64,000 nt of DNA from Bhargavaea beijingensis (GTDB lineage Bacteria > Bacillota > Bacilli > Bacillales_A > Planococcaceae): positions 1 to 64,000 of the forward strand of contig NZ_FNAR01000002.1 of assembly GCF_900101985.1 (NCBI RefSeq). The letters run 5' to 3'. The notes under the pieces were generated by a model, which was not told the DNA's origin, searched no databases, and saw only the letters and a program-made list of their open reading frames with translations. Positions 1 to 9,467 of the stretch are shown here, one piece after another (positions within the stretch are counted from its first letter, which is position 1; each line of letters starts with the position of its first letter). The translations under genes were made by a program, and so were the position numbers.

Positions 1-2
1 AG

Positions 3-119
<117 letters not shown>

Positions 120-124
120 ACAAA

Positions 125-152
125 GCCGTCTCCTGATGGAGGCGGTTTTTTT
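125..152 (+). terminator. Rho-independent terminator of rRNA operon
   Basis: A stem of GCCGTCTCC against GGAGGCGG (one G-U pair), loop TGAT, then seven T residues, placed six bases after the 5S RNA. Confidence 0.9.
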
Positions 153-580
153 GTGCGGAAAAATGGAGCGCACCTAGAAACTTCGGCTCTAAAATATTTG
201 GGCTCTACAATATTTGTTGGGGTGGTCGATTGGACCGACTCAAATAAAAATACACGCCAACTTCCAATTCTCTTATACTTGAGTTGTCTAGAAACAAGCA
301 GAGAATGGAGTGGCGTGCAATTGGATTTTATCATGTATTTACCCGGGTTGAAAGATGCAAAGGTAACAGGTATGGAGAAGCGGTCGGACGGAATAGATAT
401 CCATGGCCCTGAGTGTTAAAAAGGGGTGTTTAGAGCTTTTTGGACACCCGCATGATTCAGCCCAAAATCACAGATGAGTATGCCTAAAATAGTTAACTGA
501 AATTATTGAATTATCATTCTAAGGAACCTGCTATTATGGTATTGTAGAGATGGATGATTCTAAAGACAGGGGGATTTTGA
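153..580. other. Intergenic region, no gene seen
   Basis: About 430 bases, clearly more AT-rich than the genes around it. No frame has a ribosome site plus plausible protein. A GGGTGT/ACACCC hairpin lies at about 424-450. The promoter of the following ABC operon should be in 500-550, where TTGAAT (about 508), TATTAT and TATTGT elements occur, but their spacing is not ideal and I do not assign one. Confidence 0.6.
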
Positions 581-1375
581 GTGAAGGGGTTCAAATTTCT
601 GCTGACACTGGCGGTGCTGGTTCTGTTTATCGCAGCCTGCGGAACCGATGACGGGGGAGCTTCAGAAAAAGAAGGCAGCACAGGGGAAGACAGTGGCGGA
701 CAGACATACACAGTCGGGATTGATACGACCTATCCGCCATTTGAATTTGAAGACAGCAGCGGGAATTACAAGGGGATTGATGTAGACCTGATCCGGGCCA
801 TCGCGGAAAACCAGGGGTTTGAAGTGAAGCTTGAACCAATGGATTTCGGCGGAATCATTCCGGCTCTCCAGGCAGGCCAGTTGGATGTGGCGATCGCAGG
901 GATGAGTATCACTGACGAGCGAAAGAAGATCGTTGATTTCTCCGAACCGTATTTTGAAGCGGGGCTGACGCTTGTCTCTCAGAAAGGCAACAATGAAATC
1001 AAGACGCTTGAAGATCTCAAAGGCAAGACGGTTGTTGTAAAGTCAGGCACGACGGGTGCCCAGTTCGCCCAGGACAATAAGGATAAATATGAATATGAAA
1101 TCACGGTGCTCGAAGACAGCCCATCGATGTTCCAAGAAGTTTCCAACGGCAATGCGGATGTCCTGATCGAGGATTATCCTGTGATTGTATATGCCATTGC
1201 GGAAAGCAATCTAGACCTGAAGATTGTAGGTGACCGTCTGAACGGTGACCATTATGGAATCGCTGTCCTGAAGGGAGAACATGCGGATCTTCTCGACATG
1301 ATCAATACGGGGCTTCAAGAGCTGAAAGACAGCGGCAAGTATGACGAGATCCTGAACACGTATATCTCGGAATAA
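581..1375 (+). CDS. Polar amino-acid ABC transporter, substrate-binding lipoprotein
   Basis: 264 residues, GTG start behind ACAGGGGGA. The N-terminus is a lipoprotein signal with lipobox LFIAAC (Cys20), then a low-complexity Gly/Ser/Glu linker. From about residue 40 it is a family 3 solute-binding protein (GIDTTYPPFEF, then GQLDVAIAGMSIT and VVKSGTTGAQFA), the glutamine/arginine/cystine class. It would sit on the outer face of the membrane and deliver a polar amino acid to the permease and ATPase encoded just after it. Which amino acid cannot be told from sequence alone. Confidence 0.92.
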   Translation: MKGFKFLLTLAVLVLFIAACGTDDGGASEKEGSTGEDSGGQTYTVGIDTTYPPFEFEDSSGNYKGIDVDLIRAIAENQGFEVKLEPMDFGGIIPALQAGQLDVAIAGMSITDERKKIVDFSEPYFEAGLTLVSQKGNNEIKTLEDLKGKTVVVKSGTTGAQFAQDNKDKYEYEITVLEDSPSMFQEVSNGNADVLIEDYPVIVYAIAESNLDLKIVGDRLNGDHYGIAVLKGEHADLLDMINTGLQELKDSGKYDEILNTYISE

Positions 1376-1390
1376 GCCGGTCAGGCAATC

Positions 1391-1412
1391 GGCGCGCTGA
1401 GGCGCGCCTTTT
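1391..1412 (+). terminator. Hairpin between binding protein and permease genes
   Basis: Perfect seven-base stem GGCGCGC/GCGCGCC with a TGAG loop and only four T residues. It lies in the 80-base gap between the first two genes of the importer operon, so it is probably a leaky terminator or mRNA-stabilising hairpin that keeps binding-protein mRNA in excess. That role is inferred. Confidence 0.6.
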
Positions 1413-1455
1413 CCATTTGATCATCAGAGATTTGCAGCGACGGGAGAGTGAGTGA

Positions 1456-2100
1456 ATGGAAACGATCATTGAGTCTCTTCCCATGCTGTGGGAAGGCTTG
1501 AAAATGACACTTTATATTTTTGTCATTGCGATTGTCCTTGGGTTTCTGATCGGCCTGGTGATGGCGCTTCTGCGGCTTGCACCGCTAAAGATCCTGAACT
1601 GGATTGCGAAGATTTTCGTGGATGCGATACGGGGAACACCGTTCATCGTCCAGCTATTTTTTATTTACTTTGGACTGAACTCGTTTTCCTGGGTGTCCCT
1701 GGATAACGTATGGGCTGGAATTATAACCGTTGCGATCAATGCAGGTGCCTATTTCGCAGAAATCATCCGTGCGGGAATCCAATCCATAGACAAAGGACAG
1801 ACGGAAGCAGCGCGGTCGCTTGGGCTGAACCAGTCACAGAACATGAGATTCATCATCCTGCCCCAGGCTTTTCGGCGGATGTTGCCGACGATTACCAACC
1901 AGGCGATCATCTCGCTGAAAGATACTTCGCTGTTGTCGATAATCGGCGTCGCTGATCTGACACAGCGCGGCCGGGTGATTGTCAGTGCCACGTTTGATCC
2001 GTTTACCATCTATCTGGCGCTTGGTGTCATGTACTTCATCATCATCTATCTGCTTTCACTCTTGTCCGGTTATCTGGAAAGGAGGTTTGTGCTCCGATGA
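1456..2100 (+). CDS. Polar amino-acid ABC transporter permease
   Basis: 214 residues, a HisM/GlnP-type inner membrane protein with five or so hydrophobic segments. The EAA loop that docks on the ATPase is visible ([12 protein letters not shown]...[11 protein letters not shown], about residues 118-145), as is the family's [17 protein letters not shown] segment near residue 58. It follows the binding-protein gene and overlaps the ATPase gene by four bases (ATGA), so the two are translationally coupled. Confidence 0.93.
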   Translation: METIIESLPMLWEGLKMTLYIFVIAIVLGFLIGLVMALLRLAPLKILNWIAKIFVDAIRGTPFIVQLFFIYFGLNSFSWVSLDNVWAGIITVAINAGAYFAEIIRAGIQSIDKGQTEAARSLGLNQSQNMRFIILPQAFRRMLPTITNQAIISLKDTSLLSIIGVADLTQRGRVIVSATFDPFTIYLALGVMYFIIIYLLSLLSGYLERRFVLR

Positions 2101-2825
2101 GTATGATCCAAGTAAAGAATCTGAAGAAATCATTCGGGAATCTGGAAGTTATCAAAGACATCACGACTGCCGTGGAGCCCTCTGAAGTGGTGTGCGTAAT
2201 CGGGTCTTCGGGTTCGGGAAAAAGTACGTTTCTACGTTGCCTGAATCGGCTAGAGGAACTATCGGGCGGGCATGTTTATATCGACGGCGTGGATATCACT
2301 GATCCAAAAAATAATATTAATGAAATCCGCCAAAAGGTCGGAATGGTGTTTCAGCACTTTAACCTGTTTCCTCATATGACGGTGCTTGAGAATCTGATAC
2401 TCGCCCCGGTCAAGCTAGGGAAACTGAAATCGGAACCGGCCGAGAAAAAGGCGCTCGGCCTGCTGGAGAAGGTTGGCCTGGGGGCCAAGGCCAAGGCCTA
2501 TCCGGGTGAATTGTCGGGAGGCCAGAAGCAGCGCGTGGCCATTGCGAGGGCGCTTGCCATGGACCCGAAAGTGATGCTGTTCGACGAGCCGACCTCTGCC
2601 CTCGATCCGGAAATGGTCGGGGATGTTCTCGGCGTCATGAAAGAGCTTGCGAAAGAAGGCATGACGATGGTTGTCGTGACTCACGAGATGGGCTTTGCCG
2701 CTGAAGTGGCGGATCGGGTTCTGTTCATCGACGAAGGTTACATCGTCGAAGAGAATGTCCCGAAAGAACTGTTCGGCAATCCGCAACAGGTGCGGACGAA
2801 AGCATTCCTGAGCAAAGTGCTTTAA
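2097..2825 (+). CDS. Polar amino-acid ABC transporter ATP-binding protein
   Basis: 242 residues, GlnQ/ArtM type. Walker [10 protein letters not shown] (about residues 37-45), Q-loop [13 protein letters not shown], signature [15 protein letters not shown], Walker [13 protein letters not shown] and switch His in [10 protein letters not shown]. It powers import of the amino acid bound by the lipoprotein two genes upstream. Last gene of the operon; a strong terminator follows. Confidence 0.95.
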   Translation: MSMIQVKNLKKSFGNLEVIKDITTAVEPSEVVCVIGSSGSGKSTFLRCLNRLEELSGGHVYIDGVDITDPKNNINEIRQKVGMVFQHFNLFPHMTVLENLILAPVKLGKLKSEPAEKKALGLLEKVGLGAKAKAYPGELSGGQKQRVAIARALAMDPKVMLFDEPTSALDPEMVGDVLGVMKELAKEGMTMVVVTHEMGFAAEVADRVLFIDEGYIVEENVPKELFGNPQQVRTKAFLSKVL

Positions 2826-2831
2826 TATCAG

Positions 2832-2863
2832 AAACCGCTTCTCTTTTCAGGAAGCGGTTTTTC
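2832..2863 (+). terminator. Rho-independent terminator of amino-acid ABC operon
   Basis: AAACCGCTTC and GAAGCGGTTT form the stem, followed by TTTTCTTG. Confidence 0.88.
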
Positions 2864-2992
2864 TTGTTCCGCAACCGGCTAATATTAGGCTCATACACGT
2901 TTATGAACGCTCATAGAACGCCGGAGGAGCAGGCAACGTTCCCACTTGTCCGGCAATCCGCTGTGTTGCACAATGGAGTCAGGAAAGAAGGG

Positions 2993-3670
2993 ATGAGCGT
3001 GAAGATACTTGTAGTGGATGACGATCCCGGAATCCGGGAACTGGTCAGGATCACTCTTCAGGACGCCGGATATGGAGTCGTTGCTGCGGCAGATGCCATC
3101 GCTGCACTGATGCTGCTGGACGCTGAACAGCCGGATCTGGCCATTGTCGATGTCATGATGCCCGGAATGGATGGCTTTGCCCTCACGAAGGAGCTTAAAT
3201 CGTTCAGGGACATCCCGGTTCTGCTCCTGACTGCAAAGGGTGCGCTGGAAGACAAGGAACGCGGTTTTCGGGCAGGGTCGGACGACTATGTCGTAAAGCC
3301 ATTTGAGCCTAAAGAACTGCTGTTTCGTGTGGAGGCGATTCTCCGGCGCTACAGAAAGGATGAGGAAGCCCGGATTCAGGCGGGACCGCTTGAAATCGAC
3401 CGCCAGAGCTATGAAGTGACCTGCGGGAGCCGGACGCTGCTGCTTCCTCTGAAAGAATTCGAGCTGCTGGCGATCCTCGCTTCACGGCCAAATGTGGTGT
3501 TCGAGCGTGAGATGCTTCTGGAGCGAGTATGGGGACTGGACTATGAGGGGGATGACCGGACACTGTCGGTCCACATCAAGCGGATCCGCGACCGTCTGGA
3601 AGGGCTTACGGACCAAGTGGAAATCGTGACGGTCAGGGGCGTGGGGTATAAGCTGGAGGTCCGGCCATGA
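2993..3670 (+). CDS. OmpR/PhoB-family response regulator
   Basis: 225 residues. I start at the ATG at 2993, eight bases after AAAGAAGGG, because the receiver domain begins at once (MSVKILVVDDDPGIREL). Phospho-acceptor Asp53 (IVDVMMPGMDGF), Thr80 and Lys102 (VVKPF) are present. The C-terminal half is a winged-helix DNA-binding domain ending in the typical VRGVGYKLE. Its stop overlaps the start of the partner kinase gene. Two GCTCATA direct repeats 20 bases apart (2889-2915) upstream might be an autoregulatory site; this is a guess. Confidence 0.94.
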   Translation: MSVKILVVDDDPGIRELVRITLQDAGYGVVAAADAIAALMLLDAEQPDLAIVDVMMPGMDGFALTKELKSFRDIPVLLLTAKGALEDKERGFRAGSDDYVVKPFEPKELLFRVEAILRRYRKDEEARIQAGPLEIDRQSYEVTCGSRTLLLPLKEFELLAILASRPNVVFEREMLLERVWGLDYEGDDRTLSVHIKRIRDRLEGLTDQVEIVTVRGVGYKLEVRP

Positions 3671-5049
3671 AGTCACTTTACGGGAAGTTTGTGCTTTCGT
3701 CCGTCCTGGTCATTGTATCGGGCCTTGTCCTGGCCTATCTGGTCGTCAACACGGTGTACCACCGGGATATGAAGGAAGACAATGACGCAAAGCATGTGGC
3801 CATCGCGGAGTCGATGGCTGATTTCATCGGGAACACCGATCATCTGGATCTCGGACAATTTCTGAGCACGCAGGCGGATGCCGGCTATATCTTGTATGCG
3901 ACGGACAGGGAAGAGGGCGGTTCTTTCTACGGCGGCCCGTTCAACAGCAAGCAGCTTCCTCCTGAAACGGTCGGATCGGTGCTGGCGGGAGAGATTTATC
4001 ACGGCATGCGGGATTTGCCCGCGGAAACGTTCTGGTCCGGTTATTTTGCCAATGACCTTGCCAATACAGTGGGGGTTCCGTTCACATATGAGGGGCAGCC
4101 GCATGCGCTCTTTATCCGGCCCGATATCGGGCTCCTGTTCAATGAGCTTCACTGGCTGACGGCGATCATGCTCGTGTCGTTTGTGCTGGTCGGGTTCCTT
4201 GCGGTGCTGTTCACGGCCAAGCGCCTCATCCGGCCGCTCACGGAGCTGACAGAGGCGACAAACCGGGTGGCGGAGGAGCGGTTCACGGACCTTCCGGATA
4301 TTCGGAGGAGCGATGAAATCGGTCAGTTATCCGACAGCTTCCGCAGAATGGCGGGCAAGCTTGCGGAAAATGACCTGGCGCGCAAGGCGTTCATCAGTGA
4401 CGTCTCCCATGACTTCCAGTCGCCTCTTCAGAACATGAAAGGGTATGCGACGCTTCTCATGAATCCGGGCCTGCCGGAGGAGCACCGGCTGGAATATGCA
4501 AGAATCATCCGGAGTGAAGCCTCGAGGCTCTCTACTCTCTCCGGACAGCTGCTGCTCCTGACATCGCTCGACCAGTTTACCGAACTGCCGGAGCGGGTCC
4601 GCTTCAGTGTCACGGATCAGGTCAAAGAGATGGTCCGGACGATGCGCTGGCCGTTTGAGGAAAAAGGAATTTCCGTCTCGCTGGATGCGGATAGCGCCTG
4701 CCTGGCCGGTGACCGGGAGTTGCTCGGGAAGGTTTGGGAAAATCTCTTGTCCAATGCTGCGAAGTACACGCCGGAGGGCGGAGAAGTGCATATTTCCGTC
4801 GGGGAGACACAGGATACCGTGGAGGTCATCGTGGACGACTCCGGTCCCGGCATCCCGCCCGAGGAGAGAAATCGGATTTTTGATCGCTTTTACCGGTCTG
4901 ACAAAGCGCGCGGCCAAGGCGGCACGGGGCTCGGGCTCGCGATTGCCGGAGAGATCGCATCCTTGCATGGCGGCAGCCTGACGGCGGCGGAATCGCCTGC
5001 GGGAGGCGCACGGTTCACCGTCAGCCTGCCCAAGGAACTCGCGGATTGA
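3667..5049 (+). CDS. Membrane sensor histidine kinase
   Basis: 460 residues with four-base overlap to the regulator gene. TM1 at about 9-28, an extracytoplasmic sensor of roughly 135 residues, TM2 at about 163-184, HAMP domain, then the dimerisation/phospho-acceptor segment SHDFQSPL with His248, and a HATPase domain: N box ENLLSNAAKYTPEGG, G1 DDSGPGIPPEE, F box FDRFYRSD, G2 GGTGLGLAIAGEI. Gln in place of the usual Arg in the H box is common in this subfamily. The signal sensed is unknown; position suggests it controls the exporter operon downstream. Confidence 0.93.
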   Translation: MKSLYGKFVLSSVLVIVSGLVLAYLVVNTVYHRDMKEDNDAKHVAIAESMADFIGNTDHLDLGQFLSTQADAGYILYATDREEGGSFYGGPFNSKQLPPETVGSVLAGEIYHGMRDLPAETFWSGYFANDLANTVGVPFTYEGQPHALFIRPDIGLLFNELHWLTAIMLVSFVLVGFLAVLFTAKRLIRPLTELTEATNRVAEERFTDLPDIRRSDEIGQLSDSFRRMAGKLAENDLARKAFISDVSHDFQSPLQNMKGYATLLMNPGLPEEHRLEYARIIRSEASRLSTLSGQLLLLTSLDQFTELPERVRFSVTDQVKEMVRTMRWPFEEKGISVSLDADSACLAGDRELLGKVWENLLSNAAKYTPEGGEVHISVGETQDTVEVIVDDSGPGIPPEERNRIFDRFYRSDKARGQGGTGLGLAIAGEIASLHGGSLTAAESPAGGARFTVSLPKELAD

Positions 5050-5067
5050 CCATTTTGTCACGCTGAG

Positions 5068-5099
5068 TTCATCTTCCGTTCAACTTGTGAATCTATAAT
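5068..5099 (+). promoter_or_regulatory. Promoter with OmpR-type direct repeats
   Basis: TTCATCTT (5068-5075) and TTCAACTT (5079-5086) repeat with an 11-base period, the spacing expected for tandem binding of an OmpR-family regulator. They overlie the place where a -35 box should be, and a good -10 TATAAT lies at 5094-5099. A poor -35 plus these repeats suggests activation by the regulator encoded just upstream (inferred). Confidence 0.45.
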
Positions 5100-5129
5100 G
5101 AAATCATCAAGTAAACGGAGGGATTCAAT

Positions 5130-5528
5130 ATGCAAGATAAATGGAGTTTGCGCCTGATGCGCATTGCCGCTATTTTTGGTCTGATCGGAACGGTGCTCGG
5201 CTCCCACATGGCGGGTTCCGGATCGTACGCGTTCCGCCCGATTCACGCCCATATCCTGCTTGTCGGGTGGCTGTCGCTGTTTGCGTGGGGTGTCTTCTAT
5301 AAGCTTTATGCGATCCGTTCCGAAAAGCTCGTGGCCATTCAGGGGTGGACGGGGATCATCGGTGCCATCGGCCTGACTGCAGGGATGTGGATGCAGTTCA
5401 TGCAGCCATTCGGCATCAATGAGACGTTCTCGCTCATCTTCTATATCGTCGGAGGAACCATTCTTCTGATCGCGTTTGCCCTGTTCGTCGCAGTCACATT
5501 CATGACAGCCAAAGGACAGGATCGGTGA
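5130..5528 (+). CDS. Small haem-copper-oxidase-like membrane protein
   Basis: 132 residues with four predicted membrane helices and almost no soluble part; ATG behind ACGGAGG. The segment FRPIHAHILLVGWLSLFAWG resembles the His-rich helices of cytochrome oxidase subunit I, and similar short proteins in Bacillales are often annotated as oxidase-like. It lacks the full set of oxidase ligands, so a terminal oxidase activity is unlikely; haem binding is possible but unproven. Its stop overlaps the MMPL exporter start, so the two are coupled and probably function together. Confidence 0.7.
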   Translation: MQDKWSLRLMRIAAIFGLIGTVLGSHMAGSGSYAFRPIHAHILLVGWLSLFAWGVFYKLYAIRSEKLVAIQGWTGIIGAIGLTAGMWMQFMQPFGINETFSLIFYIVGGTILLIAFALFVAVTFMTAKGQDR

Positions 5529-7609
5529 TGAGAGGAAAACGGAAGTATTGGGCCACCCTGCTCATCTGGGTGGTTGCAGCAGCCGTGCTGTCAGCAGTGG
5601 CACCGGGCGCTAGGGATTTCTTTGTGCCAAATGAAAACTCCGGACTTCCGGCAGACGAAATGTCCATTGTCGCCACGGAGAAAATCAACGAATACTTCCC
5701 TTCGGAACAGGAAGGGGTACCGGCTATTGTCGTCGCGGAAAATGAGGAGGGCCTGACCGATGCGCAAATCACCGACTTTGCAGAAGCAATCGGGGGGCTT
5801 GAGAACGATTTCGATCAGGTGACCTCTATCCCGGCACAGGCACTTCTCGGGGAGCGGGATGCGTTCCTTTCCGAGGACGGGACGGTGTTTTTCGCGCCGG
5901 TCAATGTCCCGGGATTGGAAGGCAGTGAACTGAAGGCGCTCCTTGACGAAATGAAGGAAACGGTCGCGGCGGAGGCCGGGGCCGGGATGGATATCTACTG
6001 GACCGGCCCTGCCGGCATTTCAGCCGATGCAGTCGAACTGTTTTCACGGGCGGATGTAGTCCTCCTCCTGTCGACTGTGGCGATTATCCTCGTTCTGTTG
6101 CTGATCATCTACCGTTCGCCGTTGCTCGCGCTTATTCCCCTGGTCGGTGCGTCGATCGTTTACGCAGTCGTCGACAGAGTGGTCGGCCTCGGAGCGGATG
6201 CGGGCTGGTACGTCACGGAGAGCCAGTCGAATTCGATTATGCTGGTTCTGTTGTTTGCGGTCGTCACCGACTATTCCCTGCTCGTCTTCTCCCGATTCCG
6301 CGAGGAGTTGCGGACACATGAAGATTCCGCAGGAGCGATGGATGCGGCCGTCCGGGCCGTTCGGGAACCGATCTTCTTTAGCGGAAGCACGATTTTCCTG
6401 GGCGTCCTGACGCTGTTCTTTACGCTTTACGAGTCCTACAGGAACTTTGCACCGGTATTCGCGATTGCGGCAGCAGTCATGCTGATTGCCGGCCTGACAC
6501 TGATCCCGGCGCTGTTCGCCATCGCGGGCCGCCGTGCGTTCTGGCCTAAAATCCCGTCCTACGGAGAACAGGCGCATGATAAGAAGACGATCTGGGCGCG
6601 GGTCGCCGAGAAGGTATCGGGCCGTCCGGTGGCGTTCCTGGTGCCGGTTCTGGCCCTGATGGTCCTGGCCTCCATCAATACAGTGAACTACAAAGAATCG
6701 TTTGACCTGATCAAGTCGTTCCCGGAAGACTTGTCGTCACGGGAAGGGTTTGAGGTCCTAGGCTCCGCTTTTGGTGAAGGCGAATTGGCCCCGGGCACGG
6801 TGCTTGTCGTGTCCGACAAGGAGATCACCCATCAGGAAGCCGGAGCCCTTGCAGAACGGATCGGGGAAGAGCCGGGCATAGCGGGCACCTCCTTCCAGGG
6901 CATCCCGGTGTCCGAAGACGGCCACGCCGCTCGGGTCACCGTCACGTTTGCAGATAACCCGTATAGCAGCAAGGCGCTCGATGTGGCGAACCGCCTGAGG
7001 GATCAAGGCAAAGAGATTGCGCAAGATGCCGGCATCGATGCTGCAGAATTCCATCTGGCGGGCCAGAGCGCGATTCATGCGGACCTGAGGGACATCAACA
7101 ACCGTGATACGCTTCTTGTCATGGTCTCTGTCGCACTCCTGATCATGCTGATGCTCGCTTTCCAGACCCGCTCATTCATCGCGCCGCTTTATCTGATCGG
7201 CACGCTTCTGTTGTCGTATGCGGCCGCTCTGGGGCTCTCACTCTTCCTGTTCAAGCTCATTTTCGGATTGGATGAGATCAGCTACCGCATCCCGCTCTAC
7301 ACGTTCGTCTTCCTCATCGCGCTGGGCGTCGATTACTCCATCATGCTGATCGCCCGGATCCGTGAGGAGAAAACACGACATGAACTGCATGAGGCTGTGA
7401 AACTCGGCCTGGAGAAGACGGGCGGGGTCATCAGTTCGGCAGGCCTGATCCTTGCCGCGACGTTCCTCGTGCTCGCGACAATGCCGATTTATGAGCTGAA
7501 GCTGTTCGGTATCATGATGGCGCTGGGGATCCTGCTGGATACGTTCGTCATCCGTCCGCTTCTGATTCCATCAATCATACTTCTGCTTGGAAAGCGCAGC
7601 GGTATCTAA
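5528..7609 (+). CDS. MMPL-family RND exporter
   Basis: 693 residues from the ATG in TGATG overlapping the previous stop (a GTG one codon earlier is also possible). Twelve membrane segments in two halves, each with an extracytoplasmic loop of about 150 residues, and the MMPL signature in both repeats (VVTDYSLLVFSRFREELR near residue 240, GVDYSIMLIARIREE near 605). Proton-driven export of lipids, drugs or hydrophobic metabolites is the family role; the substrate is unknown. A strong bidirectional terminator follows. Confidence 0.92.
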   Translation: MRGKRKYWATLLIWVVAAAVLSAVAPGARDFFVPNENSGLPADEMSIVATEKINEYFPSEQEGVPAIVVAENEEGLTDAQITDFAEAIGGLENDFDQVTSIPAQALLGERDAFLSEDGTVFFAPVNVPGLEGSELKALLDEMKETVAAEAGAGMDIYWTGPAGISADAVELFSRADVVLLLSTVAIILVLLLIIYRSPLLALIPLVGASIVYAVVDRVVGLGADAGWYVTESQSNSIMLVLLFAVVTDYSLLVFSRFREELRTHEDSAGAMDAAVRAVREPIFFSGSTIFLGVLTLFFTLYESYRNFAPVFAIAAAVMLIAGLTLIPALFAIAGRRAFWPKIPSYGEQAHDKKTIWARVAEKVSGRPVAFLVPVLALMVLASINTVNYKESFDLIKSFPEDLSSREGFEVLGSAFGEGELAPGTVLVVSDKEITHQEAGALAERIGEEPGIAGTSFQGIPVSEDGHAARVTVTFADNPYSSKALDVANRLRDQGKEIAQDAGIDAAEFHLAGQSAIHADLRDINNRDTLLVMVSVALLIMLMLAFQTRSFIAPLYLIGTLLLSYAAALGLSLFLFKLIFGLDEISYRIPLYTFVFLIALGVDYSIMLIARIREEKTRHELHEAVKLGLEKTGGVISSAGLILAATFLVLATMPIYELKLFGIMMALGILLDTFVIRPLLIPSIILLLGKRSGI

Positions 7610-7614
7610 TCATC

Positions 7615-7662
7615 AAAAAGCCCCGCGGCATGGTCGTTTCTGACCATGCCGCGGGGCTTTTT
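7615..7662. terminator. Bidirectional terminator
   Basis: Nearly perfect 21-base arms beginning AAAAAGCCCCGCGGCATGGT and ending in GGGGCTTTTT, between the convergent MMPL and lipoprotein genes. Confidence 0.95.
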
Positions 7663-7666
7663 CGTC

Positions 7667-8113
7667 TTATTCGACTGTGATTTCCTTGGTCGGCATCGTA
7701 TGCTGGCCACGTGCGGTCGTATGCGGCGTCACCTTGTAGGTGCCCGGCGCATCGAATGTCTTCTTGATCGTGTACGACTCTTCTCCATCGAATTCCGCGA
7801 GAATCATCTCGCTTTCTCCGGCCTCATTCACGATTTCGTACTTGACTTCATCCGCGTCTTCGATAATTTCATCACCCATCGTGACGATTGATCGGATGGT
7901 GACTTCTTCGCCGGAGCCGGACGTTTCGGGAAGCTGCAGGTCGACCTCGAGCGGATGCACGCCTTTATCCGATTCCATGTCGCCATGCTCTGCGTGGCTG
8001 TCTTCTTGGCCGCCGCTCGTTTCCGCACCTGTTGACTTCTCTTCGCCTATGCCGCAAGCGCCGAGCAGGAGGACCAGCAAGGCGGACAGAAAAGTAAATT
8101 TAACTGTTTTCAT
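7667..8113 (-). CDS. YtkA/FixH-like domain lipoprotein
   Basis: 148 residues. Lipoprotein signal with lipobox LLLGAC (Cys20), a His/Asp/Glu-rich linker (about residues 33-47, SHAEHGDMESD), then a beta-sandwich domain like B. subtilis YtkA (EVTIRSIVTMGDEIIEDADE, GTYKVTPHTTARGQHTMP). It would be anchored on the outer membrane face. YtkA-like domains occur with copper and respiratory proteins, so a metal-related role is possible; none is shown by the neighbours. Confidence 0.82.
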   Translation of the reverse strand: MKTVKFTFLSALLVLLLGACGIGEEKSTGAETSGGQEDSHAEHGDMESDKGVHPLEVDLQLPETSGSGEEVTIRSIVTMGDEIIEDADEVKYEIVNEAGESEMILAEFDGEESYTIKKTFDAPGTYKVTPHTTARGQHTMPTKEITVE

Positions 8114-8197
8114 GCAGATGACCTTCTTTCCGTTTGTACTAATTCCATCTAACCATATGATCAGCCTTCAGATATGACAATTAAGAGACGATTACGG

Positions 8198-9094
8198 CTA
8201 TTCCGTGACAGGTGACTTTGCCGCCCTTTTGTGCTCGAAAAGGGTGGGCAGGACCATCCCGAAGATGATGATGATGATTCCTGCAAGCTGAATGCCGGAA
8301 AAAGGTTCATGCAGGAGCAGCACGGACACGGTGACTGCGACGGGCAGCTCAGCCGAGCTCAAAATCGAAGAAAGGCCGGAACCGACATGCGGAACGGCAA
8401 GACCGAACAGGGTTACCGGCAGGACGATTCCAAATACGCCGAGCAGCAGCCCGTATACCCAGAGGCCGTCAGATAAACTTCCGTTCCATAGGATCTCGGG
8501 AGATTGGAAAATCGAAATCACGATGACAGCGACAAATGATGTGACGAGCAGCCGGGTGAGCATGTCCATACCCTCGACCGCTTTGCGGTTCGAGAAAACA
8601 AATAGCGAGAAGGTGAGTGCGGCGGCCATTCCCCATGCCCAGCCCTGCCATGGAATGCCGGTCAGGTCGGTGCCGATCAGGCCTGCGGCAAGTATGGTCC
8701 CGGCAAACAGAAGAACCAGGGAGACGACTTCCGCCCGGTTCGGCAGACGCCTCCTGGCGATGCAGTCGATCAGCATCCCGATCCAGGTAAACTGGAACAG
8801 CAGGACGACAGCAAGGGATGCGGGCAAATAGACCAGCGACTTTCCATAGACGATGCCGGTCGCCGCCGTGAATACGCCCGCCGGAATCAATGCCGATGCC
8901 CCTTTCAGGTTCGGCAGCCTGCGGTTGACGGCAGCAAAAAGCAATAGTGCCAGGAAAAAGCCCGTCATGTATTGGGCGGTGACCGCTTCGGATGCTGTGA
9001 AGCCTGCGTTCATGGCAAGCTTGATAATAGTTGACAGGATGCCGTAGCAGGACGAACCTACTGCGATCATCACGGGATACATCCATTTTGGCAT
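8198..9094 (-). CDS. EamA/DMT-family transporter
   Basis: 298 residues from the ATG preceded by GGAGG (an upstream extension in frame has no ribosome site). Ten hydrophobic segments in two five-helix EamA repeats; the second repeat ends in the usual AGIIIIIFGMVLPTLF. Likely a metabolite or drug exporter. Separate from the lipoprotein gene downstream by about 85 bases, with no terminator seen between them, so the two may share a transcript. Confidence 0.88.
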   Translation of the reverse strand: MPKWMYPVMIAVGSSCYGILSTIIKLAMNAGFTASEAVTAQYMTGFFLALLLFAAVNRRLPNLKGASALIPAGVFTAATGIVYGKSLVYLPASLAVVLLFQFTWIGMLIDCIARRRLPNRAEVVSLVLLFAGTILAAGLIGTDLTGIPWQGWAWGMAAALTFSLFVFSNRKAVEGMDMLTRLLVTSFVAVIVISIFQSPEILWNGSLSDGLWVYGLLLGVFGIVLPVTLFGLAVPHVGSGLSSILSSAELPVAVTVSVLLLHEPFSGIQLAGIIIIIFGMVLPTLFEHKRAAKSPVTE

Positions 9095-9257
9095 TTCTGT
9101 GGTTCCTCCATTCCAACCGATAGTATAGCATGGCGGCAGGGAATGGAGGGAGTGGGGAGGCAGCAGGCCGATCAAGAGACGAAAATAGTTTCCCGGATAT
9201 GGAACTCCGGCCCCTCCCGGAACGTAGAAGTACCATAATGATCATGGAGGGATGTTT

Positions 9258-9467
9258 ATGTCCTTTACGGAACAGCTTTCAGAGATTCCATGGGGATTGG
9301 TCTGGCCGCTGATTGCCATCCAACTGATTCTCATGACGGCTGCACTGATTGACCTGAACAGAAAACGCTCGACAAACGGCCCGGCCATTCTGTGGGTATT
9401 CATCATTATTTTCATTAATACCATCGGTCCGGTGCTTTACTTTACCGTCGGGAGGCGTCACTCGTGA
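9258..9467 (+). CDS. YxlE-like PLDc_N membrane protein
   Basis: 69 residues. I prefer the ATG at 9258, seven bases from GGAGG; the ATG at 9252 is too close to it. Two membrane helices with the PLDc_N signature (ILWVFIIIFINTIGPVLYF, ending in GRRHS). In B. subtilis YxlE is encoded with the ABC proteins YxlF and YxlG in the sigY operon and acts in control of SigY; here the same E-F-G order is kept without an adjacent sigma factor gene. Its stop overlaps the next start (GTGA). Confidence 0.85.
   Translation: MSFTEQLSEIPWGLVWPLIAIQLILMTAALIDLNRKRSTNGPAILWVFIIIFINTIGPVLYFTVGRRHS

Noticed and set aside
153-419. 88-codon open frame after the rRNA terminator
   Set aside because: Starts inside the terminator tail, no ribosome site, unlike any family I know, in an AT-rich spacer.
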